From the NCBI GenBank assembly GCA_023260835.1, contig JALQTR010000086.1, positions 1-50,031 on the forward strand: 50,031 nucleotides of DNA. The letters are read 5' to 3'. The position numbers and the translations under genes were made by a program. The notes under the pieces were generated by a model that ran no database searches, had not been told where the DNA came from, and was given only the letters and a program-made list of their open reading frames with translations. The DNA comes from Paracoccaceae bacterium (GTDB taxonomy: Bacteria; Pseudomonadota; Alphaproteobacteria; Rhodobacterales; Rhodobacteraceae). Of the stretch, positions 7,837 through 17,223 are shown one piece after another. Position 1 is the stretch's first letter, and every line of letters begins with the position of its first letter.

Positions 7837-10037
7837 TGCGGTTCCCCTGCTTTAACACGGCCCAATCGTAGCGCATTCAAAGACACCGTAATCGAACTGG
7901 CCGACATCGCAAGAGCCGCCATCAAAGGTGTTGCCAAACCGACAATCGCGATTGGCACGGCAATCACGTTATAAACGGTTGCGATTTGAAAATTCTCTCG
8001 GATCCGTTTTGTGGCTTTGCGGGCCAATAAAACAGCATCGGCTATGGGGCGCAGATCAGCCCCCAATAGAACAATATCCGATGCCACCCGCGCCGCATCC
8101 AAGGCCGATGCCGGCGATATGGACACATCCGCCGCGGCCAATGCAACCGTGTCATTCAACCCATCCCCCACCATCAACACATGTGCGCCAGCGTCGCGTA
8201 GATGTTGAATATGGGCTGATTTCTCTTCAGGCAGGACGCCGGCGCGCCATTGCGTGATGCCCAGCATTTTGGCCAAATCCGCAACGGGGGCTTCGGCGTC
8301 ACCCGACAGAAGATGGACCTGGATATTGGCCGCGTGCAGGGCGGCCACGGCCGCAGCAGCGCCATCGCGGGGGCTGTCGATAAACGTAAAAGGTTGCGCT
8401 GGGGCCCCCCCGATTTTTAACCACGTGGCGGTGCGGGCCTGTGGCACACCGCCCAGCCAGTCTGCACGGCCCAAAGCTACGCGGCAGCCATTGGACAGCT
8501 GCCCTTCGATCCCGTGCCCTGGGATTTCGCGGGCATCGACCAGCGTCACTTGGGGCAGATCATCAGCTTGGGTTTGGCGCCAAATCGCCTGTGCCAAAGG
8601 ATGTGCTGATCCATTTGCCAGCGCGCGCGCAATGGCCAAGGCTTCGGGAGCAAAGTCGGATTTGTTATCCAGCTGTAACTGTCCCGTGGTCAGGGTGCCG
8701 GTTTTATCAAAGACCACTGTGTCAACGCGGGCCAACCGTTCCAGTGCGGTTGCGTTTTTAATCAGCATGCCCTTTTTGAACAAACGCCCCGATGCAGCGG
8801 TGGTCACAGCCGGAACCGCCAGACCCAAGGCGCAAGGGCAGGTGATGATCAGCACCGCTGCGGCAATATTGATCGCCATGCGCAAATCCTGCGACCATAT
8901 CCACCAAAAGGCAAAGGCCAGCGCCGACAGGATATGCACCCCCGGCGCATAAAGCGCCGCGGCCTGATCGGCCAAGGAATTATACTGTGCGCGACCAGAT
9001 TCGGCCACCGCCACCAGCTGCGCCAAACGGTGCAGTGATGTATCACGCCCCACCGCCGTGGCGCGCAAATCCAAAACCCCTGTCAGGTTCACCGCCCCTG
9101 CATTTAACTGCGCGCCCGGTTCAACCGGTACAGGCAGCGTTTCGCCGGTCAGCAAGGATAAATCCAATTCACTGGTGCCAGTGATCAGCTGTCCATCAAT
9201 CGGCAGTCGGCCACCGGGTTTGATACGGATGATATCGCCAACAGCCAATTGCGCAACGGGAACCACTTCTTCGCTGCCATCCTTGCCCAAACGAATGGCA
9301 CGTGGCACCTCCAGCGCGGCGAGCTCTTCCGCGGCGGATCGGGCAATCGCTCGGGTGCGATAATCCAAATACCGTCCGGCCAGCAAAAAGAATGTCAGCG
9401 AAACGGCCGCATCAAAATAGGCATGATGCCCCGAGGCCCAAGTTTCATAAAGCGATGTCCCAACGGCCAGCAAAATCGCCAGGCTGATCGGCACATCCAT
9501 ATTCAGCCGCCCTGCGCGCAGTGCGGTAAAGGCATTGCGAAAAAAAGGCTGGGCAGAAAAGGCAATGACGGGCAGGGTAATAAAGGCCGATATCCAGTGA
9601 AACATATCCCGCGTGGCCCCGTCCGCACCGGACCACACGGCGATCGACAGCAGCATCACATTCATCATTGCAAACCCAGCCACCGCAAGGCGCATCAACA
9701 AATCGCGGCCGGCTTTATCGGTTTGCGTGGCGGCCAATTGGCTGCTGTCTAATTCATGCGCCTCGTATCCGGTTTTGGCCAGAACGTCGATCAGCTGGTC
9801 GGTTTGGACATTTGCTTCAGCGTCAATTGTGGCGCGCTTTAATGTCAGATTCACGCGGGCGGATTTCACCCCCGGCGTGCGCTCTAACGCGCGTTCTACT
9901 GTGGCGATACAGGCGGCGCAATGAATCCCCGGAACCGACAGGGCGATGTTGTGATCCTGCTGCGCCGCGCGCGCGGCGATATCTTCGGCCGAGGGTGCCG
10001 CAATACAGGCTGGACAGGCAGAGATCTGACCCGCCAT
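7833..10037 (-). CDS. ccoI: CcoI/FixI copper-translocating P1B-type ATPase
   Basis: This 734-residue copper ATPase supplies Cu to the heme-copper centre of cbb3 oxidase. An N-terminal CPAC pair (C8, C11) precedes an HMA domain with GIHCAACIATVE (C40, C43). The membrane domain carries the CPC ion-binding motif (ITCPCALGLAVP). The soluble domain has the phosphorylation site DKTGTLT, an SAHPLAQA motif corresponding to the HP of P1B pumps, and GDGLNDTVAL. The TGE actuator motif is in LLTGETLP. It sits four bases after ccoH and overlaps ccoS. Context separates it from the detoxifying CopA type. Confidence 0.95.
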   Translation of the reverse strand: MAGQISACPACIAAPSAEDIAARAAQQDHNIALSVPGIHCAACIATVERALERTPGVKSARVNLTLKRATIDAEANVQTDQLIDVLAKTGYEAHELDSSQLAATQTDKAGRDLLMRLAVAGFAMMNVMLLSIAVWSGADGATRDMFHWISAFITLPVIAFSAQPFFRNAFTALRAGRLNMDVPISLAILLAVGTSLYETWASGHHAYFDAAVSLTFFLLAGRYLDYRTRAIARSAAEELAALEVPRAIRLGKDGSEEVVPVAQLAVGDIIRIKPGGRLPIDGQLITGTSELDLSLLTGETLPVPVEPGAQLNAGAVNLTGVLDLRATAVGRDTSLHRLAQLVAVAESGRAQYNSLADQAAALYAPGVHILSALAFAFWWIWSQDLRMAINIAAAVLIITCPCALGLAVPAVTTAASGRLFKKGMLIKNATALERLARVDTVVFDKTGTLTTGQLQLDNKSDFAPEALAIARALANGSAHPLAQAIWRQTQADDLPQVTLVDAREIPGHGIEGQLSNGCRVALGRADWLGGVPQARTATWLKIGGAPAQPFTFIDSPRDGAAAAVAALHAANIQVHLLSGDAEAPVADLAKMLGITQWRAGVLPEEKSAHIQHLRDAGAHVLMVGDGLNDTVALAAADVSISPASALDAARVASDIVLLGADLRPIADAVLLARKATKRIRENFQIATVYNVIAVPIAIVGLATPLMAALAMSASSITVSLNALRLGRVKAGEPQ

Positions 10038-10041
10038 CGCC

Positions 10042-10500
10042 CTATTCCGTCACATAAAGCGCCAAACGCTGTGCAAACAGCACTTTATCCAACGATGTCG
10101 CCTGAAGCCGGATGTTCCAATTGCCCGGTCCAAGATGCGCTTTGGCAATATATTCAGACCCGTTAAAGGTAAATTCCGGCGTTTGATCCTGTGCCACAGT
10201 GGTGGCGCGCCCAACGGTTGCGGCCAAACTGGCCACACGCACATCCGCGCCATTTGCATCGGTAAAGCGCAGATGCAGATAATCCCCATCCACACGGGCC
10301 GTGACAGTCCAGCCCAATGCCTCTTGCGCGTCGCGTCGCGCATCAAAGGTTTGGCTGGCGACATAGGAATTTGGCACCTCGAGCCCAGAAAAGGTTTTCA
10401 CCGCATTAAAGGCCAAGGTCAGATTGACCAAAATGATCACCCCAAAGGCGCCAGCGAAAATGGCAAAGACCTTGCGCCCTGTCAGTGGCCCCGAAAACAT
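10042..10500 (-). CDS. ccoH: CcoH/FixH cbb3 oxidase assembly protein
   Basis: This 152-residue protein has an N-terminal cytoplasmic stub (MFSGPLTGRKVF), one transmembrane helix (AIFAGAFGVIILVNLTLAF) and a periplasmic domain of the FixH family, with the PNSYVASQTFDARRDAQ block and ALGW. It is needed for stable assembly of cbb3 oxidase, probably by contact with CcoI or CcoG. The start codon overlaps the ccoG stop by one base, which supports coupling in ccoG-H-I-S. Confidence 0.9.
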   Translation of the reverse strand: MFSGPLTGRKVFAIFAGAFGVIILVNLTLAFNAVKTFSGLEVPNSYVASQTFDARRDAQEALGWTVTARVDGDYLHLRFTDANGADVRVASLAATVGRATTVAQDQTPEFTFNGSEYIAKAHLGPGNWNIRLQATSLDKVLFAQRLALYVTE

Positions 10501-11933
10501 CAGTTATCCTTTCCGTTAAACACGGTTGATTTATACGCGCGTTCAGCGCTTTGTAAATCTTCCACCCACAGGCGGAGATCGGTGCGTTCGTCCTGCGCAG
10601 GCTGGCTGCCAGCCTTGGCGATCACATAGACCCGCTGCAAATAGGTGCTGTCGGCAGGCACCTGAACGCGCAGCGTATCAGTCCCTTCCAGATCAATCTG
10701 CAAAGGCGCCTCGGACGTCAGGGATAGGTGAAAATCGCGTGCTTCGCCATGTTTGTTGCGCAGCCGCACATCATATGTGTTGCGGATTGACCCATCAGAT
10801 AACATCACAAAGGTCGGGTTGCGTACGGGGGCCACCGTCATATCGATGTCCGAGCGAATAAACAGAGCAAAGACCAGCAAAATGCCAACAAAGCTCCACA
10901 GTCCTGTGTACAGCATCGTGCGCGGGCGCAGGATATGTTTCCAAATGGGGCGGGGTGCGCCGCCAGCGCGTTCATTGGCTTCATCCGACAGGGCCATGTA
11001 ATCAATCAACCCACGCGGCTTGCCAATCTTTTCCATCATATCATCACAGGCGTCGATGCACAGCGCACAGGTGATACAGGCCAGCTGTTGGCCTTCGCGG
11101 ATATCGATTCCCATGGGGCAGACATTGACGCAGGCCATACAATCGATGCAGTCACCCGCGGGGGTGCCGTCTTTGACCGCCTGCGAATGTTTGCGCGGCT
11201 CGCCGCGCCATTCACGGTATCCAACGGTCAGGGTATCTTCGTCCATCATCGCGGCCTGAATGCGCGGCCAAGGGCAGGCATATATGCAGATCTGTTCACG
11301 GGCAAACCCGCCAAAAAAGAAGGTTGTCGCTGTCAAAACCCCAATGGTGGTATAAGCCACAGGATGCGCGTTCAGCGTCACCAAATCCATGGCCAAGCTG
11401 GGCGCATCGGTGAAATAAAACACCCAAGCCCCGCCCGTGGCCATGCCGATCAGCAGCCACAGAACCCATTTCGTCGCTCGCAATCGGATTTTACGCAAAT
11501 CCAGCTTTTTTTGCCGATGCAGGCGCAGGCGCGCGTTGCGGTCCCCCTCGACCCAGCGTTCCACCAGAATGAACAAATCGGTCCAAACCGTTTGCGGGCA
11601 GGCATATCCGCACCACACACGCCCCAGGGCCGATGTGAACAAAAACAGCCCCAAACCGGCCATGATCAGAAGCCCAGCAATGAAATAAAATTCATGCGGC
11701 CAAATCTCGATCCAGAAAAAGAAAAACCGCCGATTGGCCAAATCCACCAGAACCGCCTGATCGGGCAGGCTGGCCCCGCGGTCCCAACGGATCCATGGGG
11801 TCAGATAGTAAATCCCCAAGGTGATAATCATCAACACCCATTTCAGCGATCGAAACGCACCGGACACGCGGCGGGGGAAAATCGGTTCACGCGCTGCGTA
11901 AAGGGCGGGTTCATTTTGGGTCGAATCGGACAA
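10500..11933 (-). CDS. ccoG: CcoG/FixG cupric reductase, polyferredoxin membrane protein
   Basis: CcoG is a membrane Fe-S protein that reduces copper for cbb3 oxidase biogenesis. It shows several transmembrane helices and two ferredoxin-type cysteine clusters (CIDCMACVNVCPMGID and CITCALCIDACDDM), plus the CGYACPQTVW and CIYACPWPRIQ motifs and an Ig-like C-terminal domain. I place the start at TTG 11933, giving LSDSTQNEPALYAAREPIFPRRVSG, the usual N-terminus, with AGGTG just upstream. The frame stays open to 12014, but that extension would run through an Fnr-type box and has no ribosome site. ccoNOQP genes are not in this window. Confidence 0.94.
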   Translation of the reverse strand: MSDSTQNEPALYAAREPIFPRRVSGAFRSLKWVLMIITLGIYYLTPWIRWDRGASLPDQAVLVDLANRRFFFFWIEIWPHEFYFIAGLLIMAGLGLFLFTSALGRVWCGYACPQTVWTDLFILVERWVEGDRNARLRLHRQKKLDLRKIRLRATKWVLWLLIGMATGGAWVFYFTDAPSLAMDLVTLNAHPVAYTTIGVLTATTFFFGGFAREQICIYACPWPRIQAAMMDEDTLTVGYREWRGEPRKHSQAVKDGTPAGDCIDCMACVNVCPMGIDIREGQQLACITCALCIDACDDMMEKIGKPRGLIDYMALSDEANERAGGAPRPIWKHILRPRTMLYTGLWSFVGILLVFALFIRSDIDMTVAPVRNPTFVMLSDGSIRNTYDVRLRNKHGEARDFHLSLTSEAPLQIDLEGTDTLRVQVPADSTYLQRVYVIAKAGSQPAQDERTDLRLWVEDLQSAERAYKSTVFNGKDN

Positions 11934-11991
11934 GACGCACCTATGGCTTGGAATTTTTTTTCCCTTTTGACAAGGGATCGGCGCGACCTCT

Positions 11992-12005
11992 TTGACCTGC
12001 ATCAA
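11992..12005. promoter_or_regulatory. Candidate Fnr/FnrL binding box upstream of ccoG
   Basis: The 14-mer TTGACCTGCATCAA fits the Fnr-family pattern TTGAY-N4-ATCAA at every defined base. Its centre lies about 65 bases upstream of the proposed ccoG start; a class II site at -41.5 would put the transcript start near 11957 and leave a short leader. Oxygen control of ccoGHIS by FnrL is well known in Rhodobacter relatives. It could also act on parE, but that gene is essential and unlikely to be oxygen-regulated. Confidence 0.6.
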
Positions 12006-12134
12006 ATTGTGCATCTAAAAAACATCAAATCGAAGATTTCTGTGTGAAAGGGCGTGCGCACAGGCCCTCTTCCACAAACGGGCGCGCTCTGGCATAAAGG
12101 GGGTAACGATAATAATGACAGCAGTAGTTCCGAC

Positions 12135-14093
12135 ATGGCCAACGATCTTCTTTCCGATATCAACAGCAGTGATTATGACGCCTCCTCGATCGAGGTGTTG
12201 GAGGGGTTGGAGCCCGTTCGCAAACGTCCCGGCATGTATATCGGCGGCACGGATGAACGGGCGCTGCATCACATGGTGGCAGAAATCCTTGATAACTCGA
12301 TGGATGAGGCCGTGGCTGGCCACGCCAGCCGGATCGAGGTCGAATTGAACGCCGATTATTCGGTCACCATCCGCGACAATGGCCGCGGCATCCCGATTGA
12401 TCCACACCCCAAATTTCCCGGCAAATCCGCGCTGGAGGTTATTTTATGCACCCTGCACGCGGGCGGCAAATTTTCCGGCAAGGCCTATGAAACATCGGGC
12501 GGTTTGCACGGGGTGGGTGCATCGGTTGTGAATGCGTTATCGGACAGTATGGTGGTGCAGGTTGCGCGCAACAAAGAATTGTTTGAACAGCGGTTCAGCC
12601 GCGGGGTGCCACTTGGCGGTGTCGAAAAAATCGGCGCAGCGCCAAACCGGCGCGGTACCACTGTAACCTTTCATGCAGATGCGGATATTTTCGGCAGCCA
12701 CCGTCTGAAACCAGCGCGACTGATTAAAATGGTGCGGTCAAAGGCCTATTTGTTTTCGGGCGTGGAAATCCGCTGGAAAACGGCCATTGATGACGGTGAA
12801 ACCCCGGCCGAGGCGGTGTTCCATTTCCCCGGTGGTTTGTCGGATTATCTGACTGAAACCTTGGGCAAGGCTGCGACCTATGCGGATCGTCCCTTTGCAG
12901 GCACGGTGGATTTTCAGGAAAAATTCGGCCAGCCGGGCAAGGTAGAATGGGCAATCAATTGGACCGCATCGCGTGATGGGTTCATCCAATCCTATTGTAA
13001 CACGGTGCCAACCCCTGAAGGCGGAACGCATGAAGCAGGGTTTTGGGCCGCGATCCTGAAGGGCATTCGCGCCTATGGTGAATTGGCCAATAACAAAAAG
13101 GCCGCACAGATCACGCGTGACGATCTGATCACCGGCGGCTGCGCCTTGGTCAGCTGCTTTATACGTGAACCTGAATTCGTCGGCCAAACCAAGGACCGTC
13201 TGGCCACCACCGAAGCGCAGCGTTTGGTGGAAAATTCAGTGCGTGATCATTTTGACAACTGGCTGGCCGCCGATACCAAATCGGCCGGCGCGATTTTGGA
13301 TTTTCTGGTGCTGCGCGCCGAAGAACGCCTGCGCCGCCGTCAAGAAAAAGAAACCGCCCGCAAAAGCGCGACCAAACGGCTGCGCCTGCCCGGCAAATTG
13401 GTTGATTGTTCCGCCACCAACCGCGCCGGAACCGAGCTGTTCATTGTCGAAGGCGATAGCGCCGGCGGATCGGCCAAAATGGCCCGCAACCGAAAAAATC
13501 AGGCCCTGTTGCCCCTGCGTGGAAAAATCCTGAACGTGCTGGGCGCGGCGTCCAATAAATTGGGCAGCAACCAGGAAATCAATGATCTGACACAGGCCTT
13601 GGGCGTGGGGCTGGGCAGCAAATTCAATGTGGACGACCTGCGCTATGACAAGGTCATTATTATGACCGATGCAGATGTTGATGGCGCGCATATTGCGGCG
13701 CTGCTGATGACCTTCTTTTTTACGCAAATGCGCCCAATGATCGACACGGGGCATCTGTATTTGGCCTGCCCGCCCCTTTATCGTCTGTCGCAAGGGGCCA
13801 AACGCGTTTATTGCACCGATGAGGCCGAGCGTGACAGCTGGCTGGCCAAAGGGTTGGGCGGAAAAGGCAAGATCGACGTCAGCCGGTTCAAAGGTTTGGG
13901 CGAAATGGACGCAAAGGATCTGAAAGAAACCACCATGGATCCGGCCAGCCGCAAATTGATCCGCGTCTCGATTGATGAAGACGCCCCCGGTGAAACGGGC
14001 GATTTGGTGGAACGGTTGATGGGCAAACGCCCCGAAATGCGGTTTCAATATATCCAAGAAAACGCGCGTTTTGTGGAAGAGATTGACGTTTAA
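12135..14093 (+). CDS. parE: DNA topoisomerase IV subunit B (ParE)
   Basis: ParE is the ATPase subunit of the decatenating type IIA topoisomerase. The GHKL motifs are clear: EILDNSMDEAV, DNGRGIP and GLHGVGASVVNALS. The Toprim domain has EGDSAGG, PLRGKILNV and TDADVDGAHI. The C-terminus FQYIQENARFVEEIDV is the ParE form and distinguishes it from GyrB. Starting at the ATG at 12135 gives 652 residues; the frame is open upstream to 12054, but that part is not family-like. The ribosome site is weak. It is divergent from ccoG. Confidence 0.96.
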   Translation: MANDLLSDINSSDYDASSIEVLEGLEPVRKRPGMYIGGTDERALHHMVAEILDNSMDEAVAGHASRIEVELNADYSVTIRDNGRGIPIDPHPKFPGKSALEVILCTLHAGGKFSGKAYETSGGLHGVGASVVNALSDSMVVQVARNKELFEQRFSRGVPLGGVEKIGAAPNRRGTTVTFHADADIFGSHRLKPARLIKMVRSKAYLFSGVEIRWKTAIDDGETPAEAVFHFPGGLSDYLTETLGKAATYADRPFAGTVDFQEKFGQPGKVEWAINWTASRDGFIQSYCNTVPTPEGGTHEAGFWAAILKGIRAYGELANNKKAAQITRDDLITGGCALVSCFIREPEFVGQTKDRLATTEAQRLVENSVRDHFDNWLAADTKSAGAILDFLVLRAEERLRRRQEKETARKSATKRLRLPGKLVDCSATNRAGTELFIVEGDSAGGSAKMARNRKNQALLPLRGKILNVLGAASNKLGSNQEINDLTQALGVGLGSKFNVDDLRYDKVIIMTDADVDGAHIAALLMTFFFTQMRPMIDTGHLYLACPPLYRLSQGAKRVYCTDEAERDSWLAKGLGGKGKIDVSRFKGLGEMDAKDLKETTMDPASRKLIRVSIDEDAPGETGDLVERLMGKRPEMRFQYIQENARFVEEIDV

Positions 14094-14170
14094 ATCTTGT
14101 GTTAGCAATCTGAATGCGCCTGTCATAAATGCGGGAGGCTGGGTTTAGGCGGTATTCAAGGAACAACAAG

Positions 14171-15514
14171 ATGCAAAAAACCTCGGTCCGGTATTTGCTG
14201 CGTTTGGGTGCTCCGCTGGTTGCGGCATCCATTGTGGCCTTTGGCATTCATACGACCGATGCCGTGATGGCCGGCTGGTACGGGGTGGAAACGCTGGCCG
14301 GGCTGACCATCGCGGGCACAGTTTGGTATCTTGTGTTTATGCTGGGGTCTGGGTTTGGCTTCGCCCTGACCCCGCTGATTGCTGCGGCACATCAGTCAGA
14401 TGATCCTGTGCGGCTGCGCCGTGTGGCCCGCATGGCGCTGTGGCTGTCCTTTGCCTTTGGCGCGCTGTGCGTGCTGGCGCTGTGGCAGATGCAGGCGTTG
14501 ATGCTGTGGATTGGCCAAGACCCCGTGGTTGCCGCCGCCGCGCAGGATTACATGCGTATCGCCCTGTGGGGGATGGGGTTTGCCTTGGCGGGGCATTGTT
14601 TGCGCGTGATTTTGGGTGTGTTTGAATTGACCATGGCACAGTTTTGGATTTCTTTTGCCGCGCTTTTTGCCAATATGGTTCTGAATTATGCACTGATTTT
14701 TGGCCGCTTTGGTGCGCCGGAAATGGGCATCCGCGGTGCGGCTTTGGGGTCGGTCATCATCGAGGTGCTGCAGGCGCTGGCGCTGGCGCTGTATTTGGCG
14801 CGTAAACGCGATGATCTGCGCCTATGGATCCGGCTGTGGCGGCCCGACTGGGGCGCTTTGGCACAGGTGGCCCGACTGGGCCTGCCCATTGGCATCACGG
14901 CCTTGGCCGAAACAGGGCTGTTTGCGGCCAGTGCGGTGATGGTGGGCTGGCTGGGGCCAGTGCCGCTGGCCGCGCATGGCATTGCCCTGCAAGCCACCGC
15001 GCTGAGCTTTATGTTCCATGTCGGCATGGCCCAAGCCGCGACCATCGCGGCCAGTCATGCTGCCGGCGCCGATCAAGCCATTCAATTCAGGGCTGTCACC
15101 AAATCGGCCAGTACGATTGCGCTGGCCTTTGCCAGTTTGGTCATGGTCTGCTTCTTTTTGTTTGGGCGCAGCCTGATTGGGGTGTTTTTGGCCCCGGGTG
15201 ATCCTGCTTTTGCGCAGATCGTTTTGATTGGTGTGGTGCTGCTGAAGGTTGCGGCGCTGTTTCAATATGTGGATGCGGCGCAAATTGTGGCCATGTCGCT
15301 GCTGCGGGCGAAACAGGATACCAGCTTGCCCATGTTAATTGCCACCATCAGTTACTGGGCCATGGGCATTCCGGCCAGTTATCTGTTTGGCATCATCTGG
15401 GATATGGGTGCACGTGGTATCTGGCTGGGGCTTGCCTTTGGATTGGCCTGCGCTGCGCTGGCGCTGTGGCTGCGGTTGTGGCTGCGGTTCTTACGCGCTG
15501 CGCGCAGCACATAA
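14171..15514 (+). CDS. MATE-family multidrug efflux transporter
   Basis: This 447-residue polytopic inner-membrane protein has about twelve predicted helices in two related halves, as in NorM-type Na+ or H+ coupled exporters. The first half opens with LLRLGAPLVAASIVAFG and DAVMAGWYG, the second repeat with ARLGLPIGITALAETGLF and SAVMVGWLG, which is the MATE pattern. The start at 14171 (MQKTSVRYLL) has AAGGA upstream. The substrate is unknown. It stops immediately before the convergent hypothetical gene. Confidence 0.92.
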   Translation: MQKTSVRYLLRLGAPLVAASIVAFGIHTTDAVMAGWYGVETLAGLTIAGTVWYLVFMLGSGFGFALTPLIAAAHQSDDPVRLRRVARMALWLSFAFGALCVLALWQMQALMLWIGQDPVVAAAAQDYMRIALWGMGFALAGHCLRVILGVFELTMAQFWISFAALFANMVLNYALIFGRFGAPEMGIRGAALGSVIIEVLQALALALYLARKRDDLRLWIRLWRPDWGALAQVARLGLPIGITALAETGLFAASAVMVGWLGPVPLAAHGIALQATALSFMFHVGMAQAATIAASHAAGADQAIQFRAVTKSASTIALAFASLVMVCFFLFGRSLIGVFLAPGDPAFAQIVLIGVVLLKVAALFQYVDAAQIVAMSLLRAKQDTSLPMLIATISYWAMGIPASYLFGIIWDMGARGIWLGLAFGLACAALALWLRLWLRFLRAARST

Positions 15515-15928
15515 TCAGCTGCCGCTGTCATTCGTGCTGATGCGCCACAAAAGCGCATTTCGCAAATCATTCATCGCGGCGAAAATATCATCGGATGCAG
15601 CGCTCGCATCAGCTGGGGTCGCAGTTGTGTCCAGCCATTCTGCCGCCGCCTGCATCGCGCGTGCGGCGCTTTGCAGTGGATGATCTATCCCGCCCTTGGC
15701 CCCACTTTGCGCGGCAACCCAATCGGCGATTTGCGCCCGTTCATCCGGCGTGGGGCGGGTTGCACCGCGATCATGCAGGCGCCCATCTGGCAAAGACACT
15801 TGGGTCAGGTAGGTCATGTCCAACCGCTGCTGATCGGCGCGCAGGGTCACACGAAATACGCGGCCCCCGCCCGGTTTGGGGCGGATGTACAGCTGGCTGT
15901 CTTCCTCTTGGAAAATGGGATCGCTCAT
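15515..15928 (-). CDS. Conserved hypothetical protein
   Basis: I do not recognise a family for this 137-residue soluble protein. It starts MSDPIFQEEDSQLYIRPKPGGGRVF and contains many charged residues, no signal peptide and no membrane segment. Codon use matches its neighbours, and the start overlaps the stop region of the aminotransferase gene (four-base ATGA-type overlap), so it is probably cotranscribed with it. The middle (QRLDMTYLTQVSLPDGRLHDRG) looks like beta strands and the C-terminal half looks helical. Confidence 0.8.
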   Translation of the reverse strand: MSDPIFQEEDSQLYIRPKPGGGRVFRVTLRADQQRLDMTYLTQVSLPDGRLHDRGATRPTPDERAQIADWVAAQSGAKGGIDHPLQSAARAMQAAAEWLDTTATPADASAASDDIFAAMNDLRNALLWRISTNDSGS

Positions 15929-17130
15929 TCGCGTAGCCCTGCACAGAAATCGGCGATGCGCTGGCAGGCCTGCGCCAAAATATCATCCGATGTGGCATAG
16001 CTGAAGCGAAAGGCCGGGCTGACCCCAAAGGCGGCGCCAAACACCACGGCCACGCCGGTTTCATCCAGCAGTGCGGTGGCGAAATCCTCATCTGTGTTTA
16101 TACGGCGGCCACCGGCGCTGGTGCGGCCAATCAGCCCTGCGATGGATGGATAGGCATAAAACGCCCCCTGCGGCGTCGGGCAGGTGATCCCAGGGATGGC
16201 ATTCAAAGCCCCGACAACAAAATCCCGCCGCCGCGCAAAAGCCGCATTGTTTTGCGCGATGAAATCCTGTGGCCCGTCCAACGCTGCCAAAGCCGCCCAT
16301 TGGCTGATCGTGCAGGGATTGGATGTGCTTTGGCCCTGAATTTTGCGCATACCTGTGATCAAATCCGCAGGTCCCGCACCATATCCGATGCGCCATCCGG
16401 TCATGGCGTATCCTTTGGACACCCCGTTTATGATCAAACAGCGTGCCTGCAATTCGGGTCTTAATTGCGGCAGCGTGTAAAATTCTAACTCATCATAGAT
16501 CAGATGTTCATAAATATCGTCGCACATCACCCAAACATGTGGATGCGCACGCAGCACATCTGCCAATGCCAACAATTCGTCCCGCGTATAAGCTGCCCCC
16601 GTTGGGTTCGACGGCGCGTTGAAAATCAACCATTTGGTTTGCGGTGTAATGGACGCGGCCAATGCTTCAGGTGTTAATTTATAGCCATCCTCTGGTCCAG
16701 CGGGGACCACCACTGGGGTCCCCCCTGCCAGCAGCACCATATCGGGATAGCTGACCCAATAGGGGGCGGGGATGATCACCTCATCCCCTGGGTTCACCGA
16801 CGCCATCAGCGCATTATAAATGACCTGTTTGCCGCCCCCGCTGACGGATATTTGAGTGGGCTCGTATGCCAGATCATTTTCGCGGGCAAATTTGCGGCAG
16901 ATGGCCTGTTTCAGCTCGATCATCCCATCTGGGGCTGTGTACTTCGTCTTTCCCGCCTCGATTGCCGCAATTGCGGCATCTTTGATGTGCTGTGGTGTGT
17001 CAAAGTCGGGCTCACCAACACTGAGGCTGATGATGTCAGCGCCTTGGGCCTTCAGCTCAATCGCGCGGGCGGTGATCGCCACGGTGGAGGAGGGTTTAAT
17101 CCGCCCTAATGCGTGTGACAGTATAGACAT
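15925..17130 (-). CDS. Aspartate-type PLP-dependent aminotransferase (class I)
   Basis: This 401-residue fold-type I aminotransferase transfers amino groups between aspartate or a similar amino acid and 2-oxoglutarate. Visible landmarks are GEPDFDTP, the phosphate-binding SGGGKQVIYNAL, PAPYWVSYP, NAPSNPTGAAYT with the PLP-contacting Asn, CDDIYEHL with the Asp that pairs with the pyridine nitrogen, and SKGYAMTGWRIGYGAG with the Schiff-base Lys. It resembles the 1-gamma subgroup (AspC/AatA), some of which also transaminate prephenate. It is followed by the hypothetical gene and is divergent from the XRE regulator. Confidence 0.94.
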   Translation of the reverse strand: MSILSHALGRIKPSSTVAITARAIELKAQGADIISLSVGEPDFDTPQHIKDAAIAAIEAGKTKYTAPDGMIELKQAICRKFARENDLAYEPTQISVSGGGKQVIYNALMASVNPGDEVIIPAPYWVSYPDMVLLAGGTPVVVPAGPEDGYKLTPEALAASITPQTKWLIFNAPSNPTGAAYTRDELLALADVLRAHPHVWVMCDDIYEHLIYDELEFYTLPQLRPELQARCLIINGVSKGYAMTGWRIGYGAGPADLITGMRKIQGQSTSNPCTISQWAALAALDGPQDFIAQNNAAFARRRDFVVGALNAIPGITCPTPQGAFYAYPSIAGLIGRTSAGGRRINTDEDFATALLDETGVAVVFGAAFGVSPAFRFSYATSDDILAQACQRIADFCAGLRE

Positions 17131-17223
17131 GCGCGCCCCTTGTTTGAACTTTGCCGTGGTTTCTTTTAGGCTGCGGTCACACCCCGATCAAGCGCCCAAA
17201 GGCGCAGAAAGGAAAGAAACGCC

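Noticed and set aside
10935-12047. Long open frame (370 codons) on the plus strand opposite ccoG
   Set aside because: It is antisense to a clear CcoG reading frame, has no ribosome site and its composition (many His, Gln, Arg) is typical of reverse-complement reading of a GC-rich gene.
12056-12085. Possible hairpin AGGGC...GCCCT ahead of parE
   Set aside because: The stem is only five pairs and there is no T-run or conserved leader feature.
13236-14126. Open frame of 296 codons antisense to parE
   Set aside because: Shadow of parE; no start signal and no recognisable motif.
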